A stretch of DNA of 49,749 bases from Amycolatopsis acidicola (GTDB taxonomy: Bacteria; Actinomycetota; Actinomycetes; Mycobacteriales; Pseudonocardiaceae): contig NZ_VMNW02000069.1 in the NCBI RefSeq assembly GCF_007713735.2, positions 1 through 49,749 of the forward strand, written 5' to 3'. Both the position numbers and the translations under genes were made by a program. Positions 16,225 to 24,262 of the stretch are shown here, piece after piece; the stretch's first letter is position 1, and every line of letters begins with the position of its first letter. The notes beneath the pieces were generated by a model. It worked only from the letters and a program-made list of their open reading frames with translations. It searched no databases and had not been told where the DNA came from.

Positions 16225-16295
16225 ACAGTCGGGTGGCCTCGGAAGCTTCCCCCGGTAGGCTCTTTCGAAAAGCGCACCTAGGAGGTCCGATAAAA

Positions 16296-17558
16296 GTGGC
16301 GCTGGTGGTCCAGAAGTACGGCGGTTCGTCGCTGGAGAGTGCCGATCGGATCAAGCGGGTGGCCGAGCGCATCGTCGCCACCAAGAAGGCGGGCAACGAC
16401 GTCGTGGTGGTCTGCTCCGCGATGGGCGACACGACGGACGAACTGCTCGATCTCGCCCAGCAGGTCAATCCGGTCCCGCCGGAGCGCGAGATGGACATGC
16501 TGCTCACCGCCGGTGAACGCATCTCCAACGCGCTGGTGGCGATGGCGATTTCCGCGCACGGCGCGGAAGCGTGGTCGTTCACCGGTTCGCAGGCCGGTGT
16601 GGTGACCACCGCGGTGCACGGCAACGCGCGGATCATCGACGTGACGCCGAGCCGCGTGACCGAGGCGCTCGAGCAGGGCTACATCGCGCTGGTGGCGGGA
16701 TTCCAGGGTGTTTCCCAGGACACCAAGGACATCACCACGCTGGGCCGCGGCGGGTCCGACACCACCGCGGTCGCGCTCGCCGCCGCGCTGAGCGCGGACG
16801 CCTGCGAGATCTATTCCGATGTGGACGGTGTGTACACCGCCGACCCGCGGATCGTGCCGGACGCGAAGAAGCTCGACACCGTGCCGTACGAGGAAATGCT
16901 CGAACTCGCGGCCAGTGGCTCGAAGATCCTGCACCTGCGGTCCGTGGAGTACGCGCGCCGATATGGAGTACCCATTCGCGTCCGTTCTTCCTACAGTGAC
17001 AAGCCGGGCACGACGGTGGCCGGCTCGATTGAGGAGATCCCCGTGGAACAAGCGTTGATCACCGGTGTGGCGCACGACCGGTCCGAGGCCAAGATCACGG
17101 TGACCGGAGTGCCGGACCACGCCGGCGCCGCGGCGCGGATCTTCCGGACCATCGCCGCCGCCGAGATCGACATCGACATGGTGCTGCAGAACGTGTCCAA
17201 CACCGCGGGCCGCACCGACATCACCTTCACGCTGTCGAAGGCCAACGGCCCCAAGGCGGTCGGCGAGCTGGAGAAGCTCAAGCCGGAGCTCGGCTTCACC
17301 ACGGTGCTCTACGACGACCAGGTCGGCAAGGTTTCGCTGGTGGGCGCGGGCATGCGCTCGCACCCCGGCGTCACGGCCACCTTCTGCGAGGCGCTCGCGA
17401 AGGTCGGCGTGAACATCGAGATCATCAACACCTCGGAGATCCGGATCTCGGTGCTGATCCGCGACGCGCAGCTGGACGAAGCGGTGCGCGCGATCCACGA
17501 CGCATTCGAACTCGGCGGCGACGAGGAAGCCGTCGTCTACGCGGGGAGTGGTCGCTGA
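16296..17558 (+). CDS. lysC: Aspartate kinase, alpha subunit
   Basis: Phosphorylates aspartate, the first step toward lysine, threonine, methionine and diaminopimelate (420 aa). N-terminal kinase domain: VVQKYGGSSLESADRIKRVA (ATP site), LLTAGERISNALVAMAI, TLGRGGSDTTAVALAAAL, YSDVDGVYTADPR. The C-terminal third carries two ACT domains for allosteric control by lysine/threonine (MSLVGAGM-like VSLVGAGMRSHPGVTA). Start GTG 16296 follows AGGAGG at 16280-16285. The gene contains an internal start for the beta subunit and is coupled to asd by a one-base stop/start overlap. Confidence 0.97.
   Translation: MALVVQKYGGSSLESADRIKRVAERIVATKKAGNDVVVVCSAMGDTTDELLDLAQQVNPVPPEREMDMLLTAGERISNALVAMAISAHGAEAWSFTGSQAGVVTTAVHGNARIIDVTPSRVTEALEQGYIALVAGFQGVSQDTKDITTLGRGGSDTTAVALAAALSADACEIYSDVDGVYTADPRIVPDAKKLDTVPYEEMLELAASGSKILHLRSVEYARRYGVPIRVRSSYSDKPGTTVAGSIEEIPVEQALITGVAHDRSEAKITVTGVPDHAGAAARIFRTIAAAEIDIDMVLQNVSNTAGRTDITFTLSKANGPKAVGELEKLKPELGFTTVLYDDQVGKVSLVGAGMRSHPGVTATFCEALAKVGVNIEIINTSEIRISVLIRDAQLDEAVRAIHDAFELGGDEEAVVYAGSGR
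17031..17045 (+). promoter_or_regulatory. Internal ribosome binding site and GTG for the aspartokinase beta subunit
   Basis: GAGGAG (17031-17036), six bases, then GTG (17043-17045) in frame inside lysC. Corynebacterial and mycobacterial aspartokinases are known alpha2beta2 enzymes whose beta subunit comes from such an in-frame internal start just before the regulatory domain. The spacing here is ideal. Confidence 0.8.
17043..17558 (+). CDS. Aspartate kinase, beta subunit (in-frame internal product of lysC)
   Basis: A 171-residue product identical to the C-terminus of the aspartokinase, beginning MEQALITGVAHDRSEAKITV and containing only the two ACT regulatory domains. In relatives with this organisation it associates with the alpha subunit and shapes feedback inhibition by lysine plus threonine. 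Its existence here is inferred from the internal ribosome site and the correspondence of its start with known beta subunits. Confidence 0.75.
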   Translation: MEQALITGVAHDRSEAKITVTGVPDHAGAAARIFRTIAAAEIDIDMVLQNVSNTAGRTDITFTLSKANGPKAVGELEKLKPELGFTTVLYDDQVGKVSLVGAGMRSHPGVTATFCEALAKVGVNIEIINTSEIRISVLIRDAQLDEAVRAIHDAFELGGDEEAVVYAGSGR

Positions 17559-18601
17559 TGGCAGGCAACGGTTTGCGGGTCGGCGTGGTCGGCGCGACCG
17601 GCCAGGTCGGCGGGGTGATGCGGAAGCTGCTGGCGGAGCGGGACTTCCCGGTCGCGCAGCTGCGCTACTTCGCCTCCTCGCGCTCCGCGGGGACGAAACT
17701 TCCTTGGCGTGACGGGGAAATCGAGGTGGAGGACGCCGCGACGGCGGATCCGTCCGGTTTGGACGTCGCGCTGTTTTCCGCCGGTGGCGCCACTTCCCGC
17801 GCGCAGGCGGAGCGGTTCGCCGCCGCGGGCGCGAAGGTGATCGACAACTCTTCGGCCTGGCGGCTGGATCCCGACGTGCCGCTCGTGGTGAGCGAGGTGA
17901 ACCCGCAGGCGATCAAGGACGCCCGCAAGGGCATCATCGCCAACCCGAACTGCACCACGATGGCCGCGATGCCGGTGCTCAAGCCGCTGCACGACGAGGC
18001 GGGCTTGGTGCGGCTGATCGCCAGCACGTACCAGGCGGTGTCCGGCAGCGGGCTCGCCGGCGTGGAGGAGCTGGCCGCGCAGGCGAGCGCGACGGCTTCC
18101 CGTGCCGCGGAGCTGACGCACGACGGTTCTTCGCTGACCTTCCCGGAGCCGGCCAAGTACGTGGCGCCCATCGCGTTCAACGTGCTGCCGATGGCCGGGT
18201 CCATTGTGGACGACGGCTCGTTCGAGACGGACGAGGAGCAGAAGCTCCGCAACGAAAGCCGGAAGATCCTCGACATCCCGGCGCTGCACGTGTCCGGGAC
18301 CTGTGTGCGGGTTCCGGTGTTCACCGGGCATTCGTTGTCGATCAACGCGGAGTTCGCCGCGCCGCTTTCGCCGGAGCGGGCGAAGGAACTGCTCGCTGGC
18401 GCGCCGGGCGTGCGGCTGGTCGAGGTGCCGACGCCGCTCGAGGCCGCGGGCAAGGACCCGAGCTACGTCGGCCGGATCCGCACCGACCCCGGTGTTCCGG
18501 ACGGCCGCGGGCTCGCGTTGTTCATTTCCAATGACAACCTCCGCAAGGGCGCGGCTTTGAACGCGGTTCAGATCGCCGAGCTGATCGCGGAAAGCGCGTA
18601 A
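17558..18601 (+). CDS. asd: Aspartate-semialdehyde dehydrogenase
   Basis: NADPH-dependent reductive dephosphorylation of aspartyl phosphate (347 aa), the step after lysC. Rossmann motif VGVVGATGQVGGVM (about residues 6-19), ASSRSAGTKL, the catalytic Cys in NPNCTTMAAMP (about residue 130), the QAVSGSGLAG loop, and VRVPVFTGHS with the substrate Arg and His. ATG 17558 shares its A with the lysC stop TGA. Length and motifs are normal. Confidence 0.97.
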   Translation: MAGNGLRVGVVGATGQVGGVMRKLLAERDFPVAQLRYFASSRSAGTKLPWRDGEIEVEDAATADPSGLDVALFSAGGATSRAQAERFAAAGAKVIDNSSAWRLDPDVPLVVSEVNPQAIKDARKGIIANPNCTTMAAMPVLKPLHDEAGLVRLIASTYQAVSGSGLAGVEELAAQASATASRAAELTHDGSSLTFPEPAKYVAPIAFNVLPMAGSIVDDGSFETDEEQKLRNESRKILDIPALHVSGTCVRVPVFTGHSLSINAEFAAPLSPERAKELLAGAPGVRLVEVPTPLEAAGKDPSYVGRIRTDPGVPDGRGLALFISNDNLRKGAALNAVQIAELIAESA

Positions 18602-18674
18602 CCACAGCGCGTAAGGCGAAACTGACCCACTTTCACTCTTTAGCACAGCGGCTCCTCCACTCGATCCGGGAAGC

Positions 18675-18693
18675 GCGCTCTTACTGTGAGCGC
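18675..18693 (+). promoter_or_regulatory. Small inverted repeat between asd and the SdrD_B gene
   Basis: GCGCTC (18675-18680) and GAGCGC (18688-18693) flank TTACTGT. The 124-base gap contains no gene. The repeat may be a short terminator for asd or an operator for the next gene; I cannot decide. Confidence 0.35.
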
Positions 18694-18725
18694 AGTCTTT
18701 CACCAGGCCGAGTCGGGGAGCCGCG

Positions 18726-21077
18726 TTGCTGAGGCAGGTCGTCGTCACCGTGGTGGCACTGCTGGCACTGGGCACGACGGTGCCCACGCTGGCCGCCACG
18801 GAGAACACGGACGGGCCACTCAAGGTGCACGTCGTGCGGGTGGACGGTGAGCACGCCGGTGTCGCCGGGATCCTCGTGGTGGCCACGGATCCGTCCGGTG
18901 CCAGTGCCAGTGCCACGACCGGTCCTGACGGCGCCGTGGTGCTGTCCACCGCGTCGTTGACCGGCGGCAAGTACCGGGTGGAGGCGCAGATCCCGGCGTC
19001 CATGCCCGACGTGAAACCCGCGCCCGCGGGCCCGGGATTCGCCGCGCTGACCCAGTTCGTGGACGTGTCCGGTGGCCGCCCCGCCGAGCTGACGATGGGC
19101 GTCGGCAACGGAACCGGGGACGTCCAGCTCGGCGACCGCGTGTGGTTCGACACCGATGGCGACGGCGTGCAGGACGGGGACGAGCCGAGCCTGCCCGGGG
19201 TGCGCGTGCAGTTGCTGGGCTGTGACGGCACGGGCGCGCCGCTGGCGGAGAAGACCACCGACGCTTCCGGCGGCTACACCTTCGGCCCGGCCGACAAACT
19301 CCAGCCGAACTCCTGCTACACGGTCAAGTTCGACTTCTCCGGCGTCGACACCACGGGGCTGCCCGGCTCGCCGCGCGTCGACGGTCTCAAGTGGACAACG
19401 CCGATGGCGAGTGTCACGGCGGCCGCGGATTCCAGTGTGGACCCCACGACCGGCACCGTGCGCGTGACGGTGGGCCCGCCGGGTTCGGTGGACGACACCG
19501 TGGACGGTGGAGTGGTCGGCGGCCTGAACAAGATCGGCGACCTGGTCTGGGCCGACGTGAACCGGAACGGGCTGCAGGACCCCGGTGAGCAGGGCATCGC
19601 GGGTGTGCCGGTGAGTCTGCAGACGCCTGACGGCAAGGTCGTCGTCACGACCACCACCGGCCCGTACGGGCAGTACGCGTTCTCGCATTTGCCCGATGGC
19701 AGTTACAAGGTCTGTTTCGACACCACGAAACTGCCCGCGCAGTACGGCGATTACCAGCTGGTCAAACCCCGCGCCGGGACGGCGGGCCAGGATTCCGCGC
19801 CGGACCCCGGCACCGGGTGCACCGCACTGACCGAGCTCCGGGCCGATCGCATCAGCGACACGAGCATGGACGCGGGACTGGCCCCGCCGGTGAACCGGAT
19901 CGCCGCGCGGGTCTGGCACGACGTGAACGAGGACGGCGCGCAGACCCCGGAGGAGCCCGGAATCCCCGGTGTGCCGGTGAAACTGCGCACCGACGACGGC
20001 ACGCAGGTCGCGCTGACCACCACGGGCGCCGACGGCGGTTACGCCTTCGACAGCATCCCCGACGGCTCCTACCAGGTGTGCTTCGATCTCGCGAACCTGC
20101 CGGCGGACGTGGCCGACTACACGCCGGCCAAATACGCCGGTGACTCGGCCGCGAACCCGGCGACCGGCTGTACCCGTCCGGTGACCATCGGGCTGGACAA
20201 GCGGATCGACACCTCGCTCAACACCGGATTGTCCGGGCCGGACAACGAAATCGGCGATCGCGTGTGGTTCGACAGCAACCGCAACGGACTGCAGGACCCG
20301 GTGGAGCCAGGGGTTTCCGGGCTGCCGGTGAAACTGCTCAAGAGCGACGGCGGGGACGCGGGCGCCACCACCACGGGCGCGGACGGCAGGTATTCGTTCC
20401 ACGGGATTCCCGATGGCACGTACCAGGTTTGCTTCGACCCCAAGGCTTTTCCCGCCGGCTACGCCGGTGACCAGTGGGCCCGGCCGAACTCCGGTGACGA
20501 CGCGCTCGACTCGGACGTGGACCTGGCGAGCTCCTGCCTCCCGGCGGTGGCCGTGGGCGTCGCGCATCGCGAAGTGTCCACTATGGACGCCGGTCTGGTC
20601 TCCCCGCGCAACCGCCTCGGCGATCTGCTCTGGTTCGACCGCAACGCCAACGGCGCGCCGGACCCGGACGAGCCCGGTGTTGCCGGGGTGACGATCAGCC
20701 TGAAGGACTCGGCCGGGAAGCTCGTCGCGTCGACGCGCACCGGGCCGGACGGGCGCTACCTGCTCGACGACCTGCCCGACGGCAGCTACCAGGTGTGCGC
20801 GGATCTGACGCAGCTGCCCACGGAGGCCGCGAACTACCAGGTGCCCGGCAAGCCGGACGGCTGCCTCGGGCCGGTCACGGTCGGCCCGAAACCGCGGGAG
20901 GACCTGTCGGTGCGGATCGGTCTCGTCGCGCCGAGCCCGGCGGTCGCGCCGGCCGCGGAGCGCACGGAAACCGGTGGTGGCGGCGGGTTCCCGTTCGGCT
21001 GGGTGGCGTTCACCGCGATCGTCGTCGTGGCCGGGCTGGCGTTCACCGTGCGCTGGTGGAAAACGGTTGACCACTAA
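18726..21077 (+). CDS. Large secreted SdrD_B/Cna_B-repeat protein with C-terminal membrane anchor
   Basis: 783 residues. Signal peptide about 1-24 (VVVTVVALLALGTTVPTLAA). Residues 31-125 look like a Cna_B/CarboxypepD_reg-type beta-sandwich. Five SdrD_B-type domains follow, starting near residues 135, 270, 392, 509 and 631, each opening with a variant of IGDRVWFDxNxNGxQD; the first has DTDGDGVQDGDE, a likely calcium loop, and later ones share PDGSYQVCFD and TGADGxYxF. Near 752-775 is a single membrane span followed by RWWK. There is no LPxTG, so a sortase link is not indicated. Start TTG 18726 follows GGGGAG. Such repeats make stalks or adhesins at the cell surface; the role here is unknown. 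Confidence 0.85.
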   Translation: MLRQVVVTVVALLALGTTVPTLAATENTDGPLKVHVVRVDGEHAGVAGILVVATDPSGASASATTGPDGAVVLSTASLTGGKYRVEAQIPASMPDVKPAPAGPGFAALTQFVDVSGGRPAELTMGVGNGTGDVQLGDRVWFDTDGDGVQDGDEPSLPGVRVQLLGCDGTGAPLAEKTTDASGGYTFGPADKLQPNSCYTVKFDFSGVDTTGLPGSPRVDGLKWTTPMASVTAAADSSVDPTTGTVRVTVGPPGSVDDTVDGGVVGGLNKIGDLVWADVNRNGLQDPGEQGIAGVPVSLQTPDGKVVVTTTTGPYGQYAFSHLPDGSYKVCFDTTKLPAQYGDYQLVKPRAGTAGQDSAPDPGTGCTALTELRADRISDTSMDAGLAPPVNRIAARVWHDVNEDGAQTPEEPGIPGVPVKLRTDDGTQVALTTTGADGGYAFDSIPDGSYQVCFDLANLPADVADYTPAKYAGDSAANPATGCTRPVTIGLDKRIDTSLNTGLSGPDNEIGDRVWFDSNRNGLQDPVEPGVSGLPVKLLKSDGGDAGATTTGADGRYSFHGIPDGTYQVCFDPKAFPAGYAGDQWARPNSGDDALDSDVDLASSCLPAVAVGVAHREVSTMDAGLVSPRNRLGDLLWFDRNANGAPDPDEPGVAGVTISLKDSAGKLVASTRTGPDGRYLLDDLPDGSYQVCADLTQLPTEAANYQVPGKPDGCLGPVTVGPKPREDLSVRIGLVAPSPAVAPAAERTETGGGGGFPFGWVAFTAIVVVAGLAFTVRWWKTVDH

Positions 21078-21159
21078 GCCGCCCGTTTTGTGAACGTTGC
21101 CCGGCGCGTCCGCGCACTGGTACACCTGGGCTCGGAGGCAAGATCGGGAAGGAACGTCG

Positions 21160-22029
21160 ATGGCGGACGAGGCACGTGACTGGGACATCGTTTCGAGCGT
21201 CGGGCTGACCGCGCTCGCGGTCACCGCGGCGCGTGCGGTGGAGACCAGCCGCGAAGACGGCCTGGTCGAGGACCCGTACGCGGCGGCCTTCGTGCGGGCC
21301 ACCCGGCCGCCGATCCCGATGCCGACGTCCACGGCCGACCTGCCCAACGAGCTGTGGGACCGGATGGCCCTGTTCATGGGCCTGCGCTCGCGCTTTTTCG
21401 ACGAGTACTTCGCCGAGGCGTGGACGGCAGGGGTGCGCCAGACGGTGCTGCTCGCGGCGGGCCTGGACTCCCGCGCCTACCGGCTCGAGTGGCCGGAGGA
21501 CAGCACGGTCTTCGAGGTGGACCAGCCGCGGGTGCTGGAGTTCAAGGATGAGGCGCTCGCCGAACAGGGGGCGAAACCGGCCTGCGATCGCCGCGTGGTG
21601 GCGGTGGATCTGCGCGACGACTGGGAAAAGGCGTTGCTGGCCAAGGGTTTCGACCCGGAGCAGCCCACGGCCTGGCTTGCCGAGGGCCTGCTGCCGTACC
21701 TCCCGGACGACGCCGTCGAACGGCTGCTGGACACCGTGCATCGTCTGTCCACTCCGGACAGTACGGTCGCCGTGGAGTACATGCTCGCGGAAGCGGTGAT
21801 CGAGAACGACCCGGAGATCGACCGGATGATGGAGGAGTTCGGCTTCGACGTCCGGCCGTTGCTGGCCGGTGGCTACGAGCGCGCGGGCGAGTTCCTGACT
21901 CATCTCGGCTGGGCCGTCGGCGAGGTGAGCGGCAACGACCTGGCGGAACGCTACGGCCGTGAGATGAACGACTCCCTTTCCCAGCGTTTCGGCACCAACA
22001 GCCGCTACCTCACCGGCCGGCTTGGGTAG
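21160..22029 (+). CDS. S-adenosylmethionine-dependent methyltransferase, TIGR00027/LCM type
   Basis: Class I methyltransferase (289 aa) of the leucine-carboxyl-methyltransferase-like group that is greatly expanded in mycobacteria and relatives. Motifs: SVGLTALAVTAARAVETSRE at the start, EDPYAAAFVRA, the SAM-site AAGLDSRAYRLEWP (about residues 99-112), EVDQPRVLEFK (acidic loop) and WLAEGLLPYLPDDAVERLL. ATG 21160 follows GGGAAGGAA. The methyl acceptor is unknown for this group. Its stop TAG is part of the -10 box of the next gene. Confidence 0.9.
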   Translation: MADEARDWDIVSSVGLTALAVTAARAVETSREDGLVEDPYAAAFVRATRPPIPMPTSTADLPNELWDRMALFMGLRSRFFDEYFAEAWTAGVRQTVLLAAGLDSRAYRLEWPEDSTVFEVDQPRVLEFKDEALAEQGAKPACDRRVVAVDLRDDWEKALLAKGFDPEQPTAWLAEGLLPYLPDDAVERLLDTVHRLSTPDSTVAVEYMLAEAVIENDPEIDRMMEEFGFDVRPLLAGGYERAGEFLTHLGWAVGEVSGNDLAERYGREMNDSLSQRFGTNSRYLTGRLG

Positions 22030-22039
22030 TTTGGGCCGC

Positions 22040-22393
22040 ATGAAACTCGCTTGGGGGTCCGGAATGGCCGTGCTGGCGCTGGTGCTGGCCGGCTGCGACC
22101 AGGTCGACGCGGCCACCAGCAAGACCAGCGCGTGCGCCGAGGCGCTCGGGCTGAGCAACATCGACGTGCACCTGGACCCGGAAGCGCTGGCCCAGCAGGC
22201 GCAGCAGAAGGCGGACCGACTGCGTCAGCTCGCGAGCGAGGTGTCCGACCAGGACCTGAAACAGCAGCTCGGCACCATGGCCGACTCCTACCTCGCGCTC
22301 GAACAGCGAAAGCTCGACAACCTGAGCAACCTCAACGATTGGCTGCAGCGAAACGCGGCGAACCTGTCCGCGCTGCGCGAGGCCTGTCTGTAG
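22040..22393 (+). CDS. Small helical lipoprotein, function unknown
   Basis: 117 residues. Signal sequence with lipobox LVLAGC (Cys near residue 19), then a mostly helical, Gln/Leu/Ala-rich body (EALAQQAQQKADRLRQLASE and similar) that could form a coiled coil, and a second Cys pair (CAEAL and the terminal CL). ATG 22040 follows a -10-like TAGTTT (22027-22032) by 7 bases, so a leaderless mRNA is likely. The last 62 bases are antisense to the convergent ATPase gene. The family is not recognised. Confidence 0.75.
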   Translation: MKLAWGSGMAVLALVLAGCDQVDAATSKTSACAEALGLSNIDVHLDPEALAQQAQQKADRLRQLASEVSDQDLKQQLGTMADSYLALEQRKLDNLSNLNDWLQRNAANLSALREACL

Positions 22394-22913
22394 CGGGCTC
22401 GCCCACGCGGAGCTCCAGCCCGGGCACGGACCTGACCACCACTGTTGTCCGCCAGCCGTCCAAGCCGGTGCGCAACAGCGCCCACATCCCCGGCAGTCGG
22501 CGGACGTGCCGCCGGAACGAACGCCGGGTCAGCACGCGCCCGCGCGCTCGCTGACCGGCCGCCGCGGCGTCGGGCGCGCACTCCACCCACAGGAAATGCT
22601 TGGGGCGCCGGGAAATCCGGGCGAGCGTCGCCAGCCAGGTGCGAGTGGCCGAGCCGGTGGCCGGGTCGTGCGCGACCACCGGGCCCTGCGCGGTCAGCAC
22701 CGCCAGCGTCACGCGGATCCGATGCGTGACGTGCACCAGCGGCCGGTAGCTCGAGTACGGCAGGCCCGGCAGCCGGGCGGCGGAGCGCGCGCGGGTGTCG
22801 TCCGAGTCCAGCACCGTGACCGGCTCGTTCGCCTTGGCGTCGCGCAGCAGTGTGCTCTTGCCCGAGCCGGGCAGCCCGGCGATCACGAGCAGAGTCCGGG
22901 GTTCGATCGTCAT
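22332..22913 (-). CDS. P-loop ATPase/kinase-like protein
   Basis: 193-residue AAA/zeta-toxin-like small kinase fold protein. Walker A is GLPGSGKST near residues 10-18, followed by DSDDTRARSA, HDPATGSATRTWLATLA and RPKHFLWVECAPDAA, which resemble polynucleotide-kinase-like Walker B and lid regions. The Arg-rich lid continues to residue 150. I chose ATG 22913 (MTIEPRTLL); ATG 22922 is possible. The last 25 residues are low-conservation and read antisense to the lipoprotein gene, suggesting the original stop was lost. The substrate is unknown. Confidence 0.75.
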   Translation of the reverse strand: MTIEPRTLLVIAGLPGSGKSTLLRDAKANEPVTVLDSDDTRARSAARLPGLPYSSYRPLVHVTHRIRVTLAVLTAQGPVVAHDPATGSATRTWLATLARISRRPKHFLWVECAPDAAAAGQRARGRVLTRRSFRRHVRRLPGMWALLRTGLDGWRTTVVVRSVPGLELRVGEPATDRPRAARTGSPRFAAANR

Positions 22914-22981
22914 CCGCAGCATGCCGGGTCAACGAACGGTCCCGGCGGCCCTGTTCCGGATTTACCGCGCAATCCGGATAT

Positions 22982-24160
22982 TCACGGCGCGGGCACAGGC
23001 TTCGCCAAGCCCATCCTCAGCCTCAGCGCGAGCCCGGCGGACGCGATGCCCAGCCCGCCGATGCCCGCCGCGGCGAAACCCCATGCCGCCGACGCGTGGT
23101 CGATCGCGAAGCCGACCACCGGGCTGCCCAGCGCCAACCCGAGCCGCGTCGAGGAATCGAGCAGGCCCATCGCCTCGCCGCGGACCCGCGCGGGCGCGAG
23201 CCTGCCGACTTCCTCCGTTATCGAGGCCAGCGTGGGCGCGCAGGCGACGTTGGTCGGGATCAAAGCGATCGCGAGCAGCCACCACGGCTGCGCGAACAGC
23301 CCGGCGGGGATAACCAGCAGTGTCAGCAAGATCAGCAGCGGTGTCAGGGAGAGCGAGCGCCGCACGGCGCCGTGCACGATCCCGCCGACAGCGGACGCGA
23401 CGCACATCGCGACGATCACCGGGCCGGTCCACGAGACGTCGCCGGTGGCGCGCAGCGCGGCCAGCGTGGCCAACTCGGTGCCTGCCAAGCAAAACAGCGC
23501 CCCTGTGGCCGTGCACAGCGTCGCCGCCAGCGGCCGGGTGAGCCACTCGCGCATCGCCGGGCGTTCACCGGTGACGGCCTCGGTCCGGGTCCGGATCGGC
23601 GGATTGTGCCAGTACAGCAGGAAACTGCCGACCGCGAAGCCGGCGCCGATCGCGAGCAGCGCGGCCGTGCCGGAGAACTGCGTGCTGATCGCGATCCCGG
23701 CCGCCGGGCCGACCATGAACGAGGCCTCGGTCAGCACCGACTCGAGCGAGTAGGCCGACCGGCGCTGCTCCGGCGGCACCAGCGTGGTCAGCACCTGCCG
23801 CGAGATCGAGCCGACCGGCACGACGAGCATCCCGGCGGGCAACGCGATCGTGACGAGCACCGGGTACGGCAGCCAGGGCGCGCCGATCCAGAACGCGGTG
23901 GACGCGACCCCGCAGAGCGCCAGCACCGGGCGCAGCCCGTACCTGTCGATCAGCCTGCCGATCAGGGGCGCGCCGAGCGCGCTGCCCAGCATCGTCGCCG
24001 TGCCGACCAGCCCGGCCGCGCCGTAACCGCGCCCGAGATCGGTGACCACATGCAGGGTCAGCGTCACGCCCATCGCCGTCGGTGGCAGGCGGGCGAGCCA
24101 CGTGAGCAGCAGGATCACCCGGACTCCTGGCAGGCGAAGGACGCGGCGGTACGACAGCAC
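22982..24160 (-). CDS. MFS transporter
   Basis: Twelve-span major facilitator (392 aa), most similar in layout to single-component efflux or sugar-efflux carriers. The loop 2-3 motif GAPLIGRLIDRYGLRPVLAL and the helix-5-like PAAGIAISTQFSGTAALLA are visible, and six hydrophobic segments occur in each half. It diverges from the second MFS gene across 102 bases; the palindrome near 24222-24245 lies in that gap and could influence both. Start GTG 24160. The substrate is unknown. Confidence 0.85.
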   Translation of the reverse strand: MLSYRRVLRLPGVRVILLLTWLARLPPTAMGVTLTLHVVTDLGRGYGAAGLVGTATMLGSALGAPLIGRLIDRYGLRPVLALCGVASTAFWIGAPWLPYPVLVTIALPAGMLVVPVGSISRQVLTTLVPPEQRRSAYSLESVLTEASFMVGPAAGIAISTQFSGTAALLAIGAGFAVGSFLLYWHNPPIRTRTEAVTGERPAMREWLTRPLAATLCTATGALFCLAGTELATLAALRATGDVSWTGPVIVAMCVASAVGGIVHGAVRRSLSLTPLLILLTLLVIPAGLFAQPWWLLAIALIPTNVACAPTLASITEEVGRLAPARVRGEAMGLLDSSTRLGLALGSPVVGFAIDHASAAWGFAAAGIGGLGIASAGLALRLRMGLAKPVPAP

Positions 24161-24221
24161 CGTCCTACTTTGGCACGCCCGTCCAACTCCTTTTTCGCGC
24201 TGGCCTTCCCGACAAAGTGAT

Positions 24222-24245
24222 AGTAACTTTCAAAAGAAAGTAGCT
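24222..24245. promoter_or_regulatory. Palindromic operator upstream of the MFS-TetR operon
   Basis: AGTAACTTTC-AAAA-GAAAGTAGCT: 8 of 10 arm positions match, with a perfect 6-bp core ACTTTC/GAAAGT. It lies 17 bases before the ATG of the downstream efflux gene, whose operon encodes a TetR regulator, so self-repression is the natural inference. Confidence 0.65.
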
Positions 24246-24262
24246 CTCAGATTGGAGTCGGC

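Noticed and set aside
14164..16281. 705-codon plus-strand frame opposite nitroreductase and mannosyltransferase genes
   Set aside because: Runs through several minus-strand genes with clear motifs, and shows no family features.
18681..21377. Long minus-strand frame (898 codons) opposite the SdrD_B gene
   Set aside because: A shadow of the repeat gene; the repeats appear in antisense, with no signal peptide or known fold.
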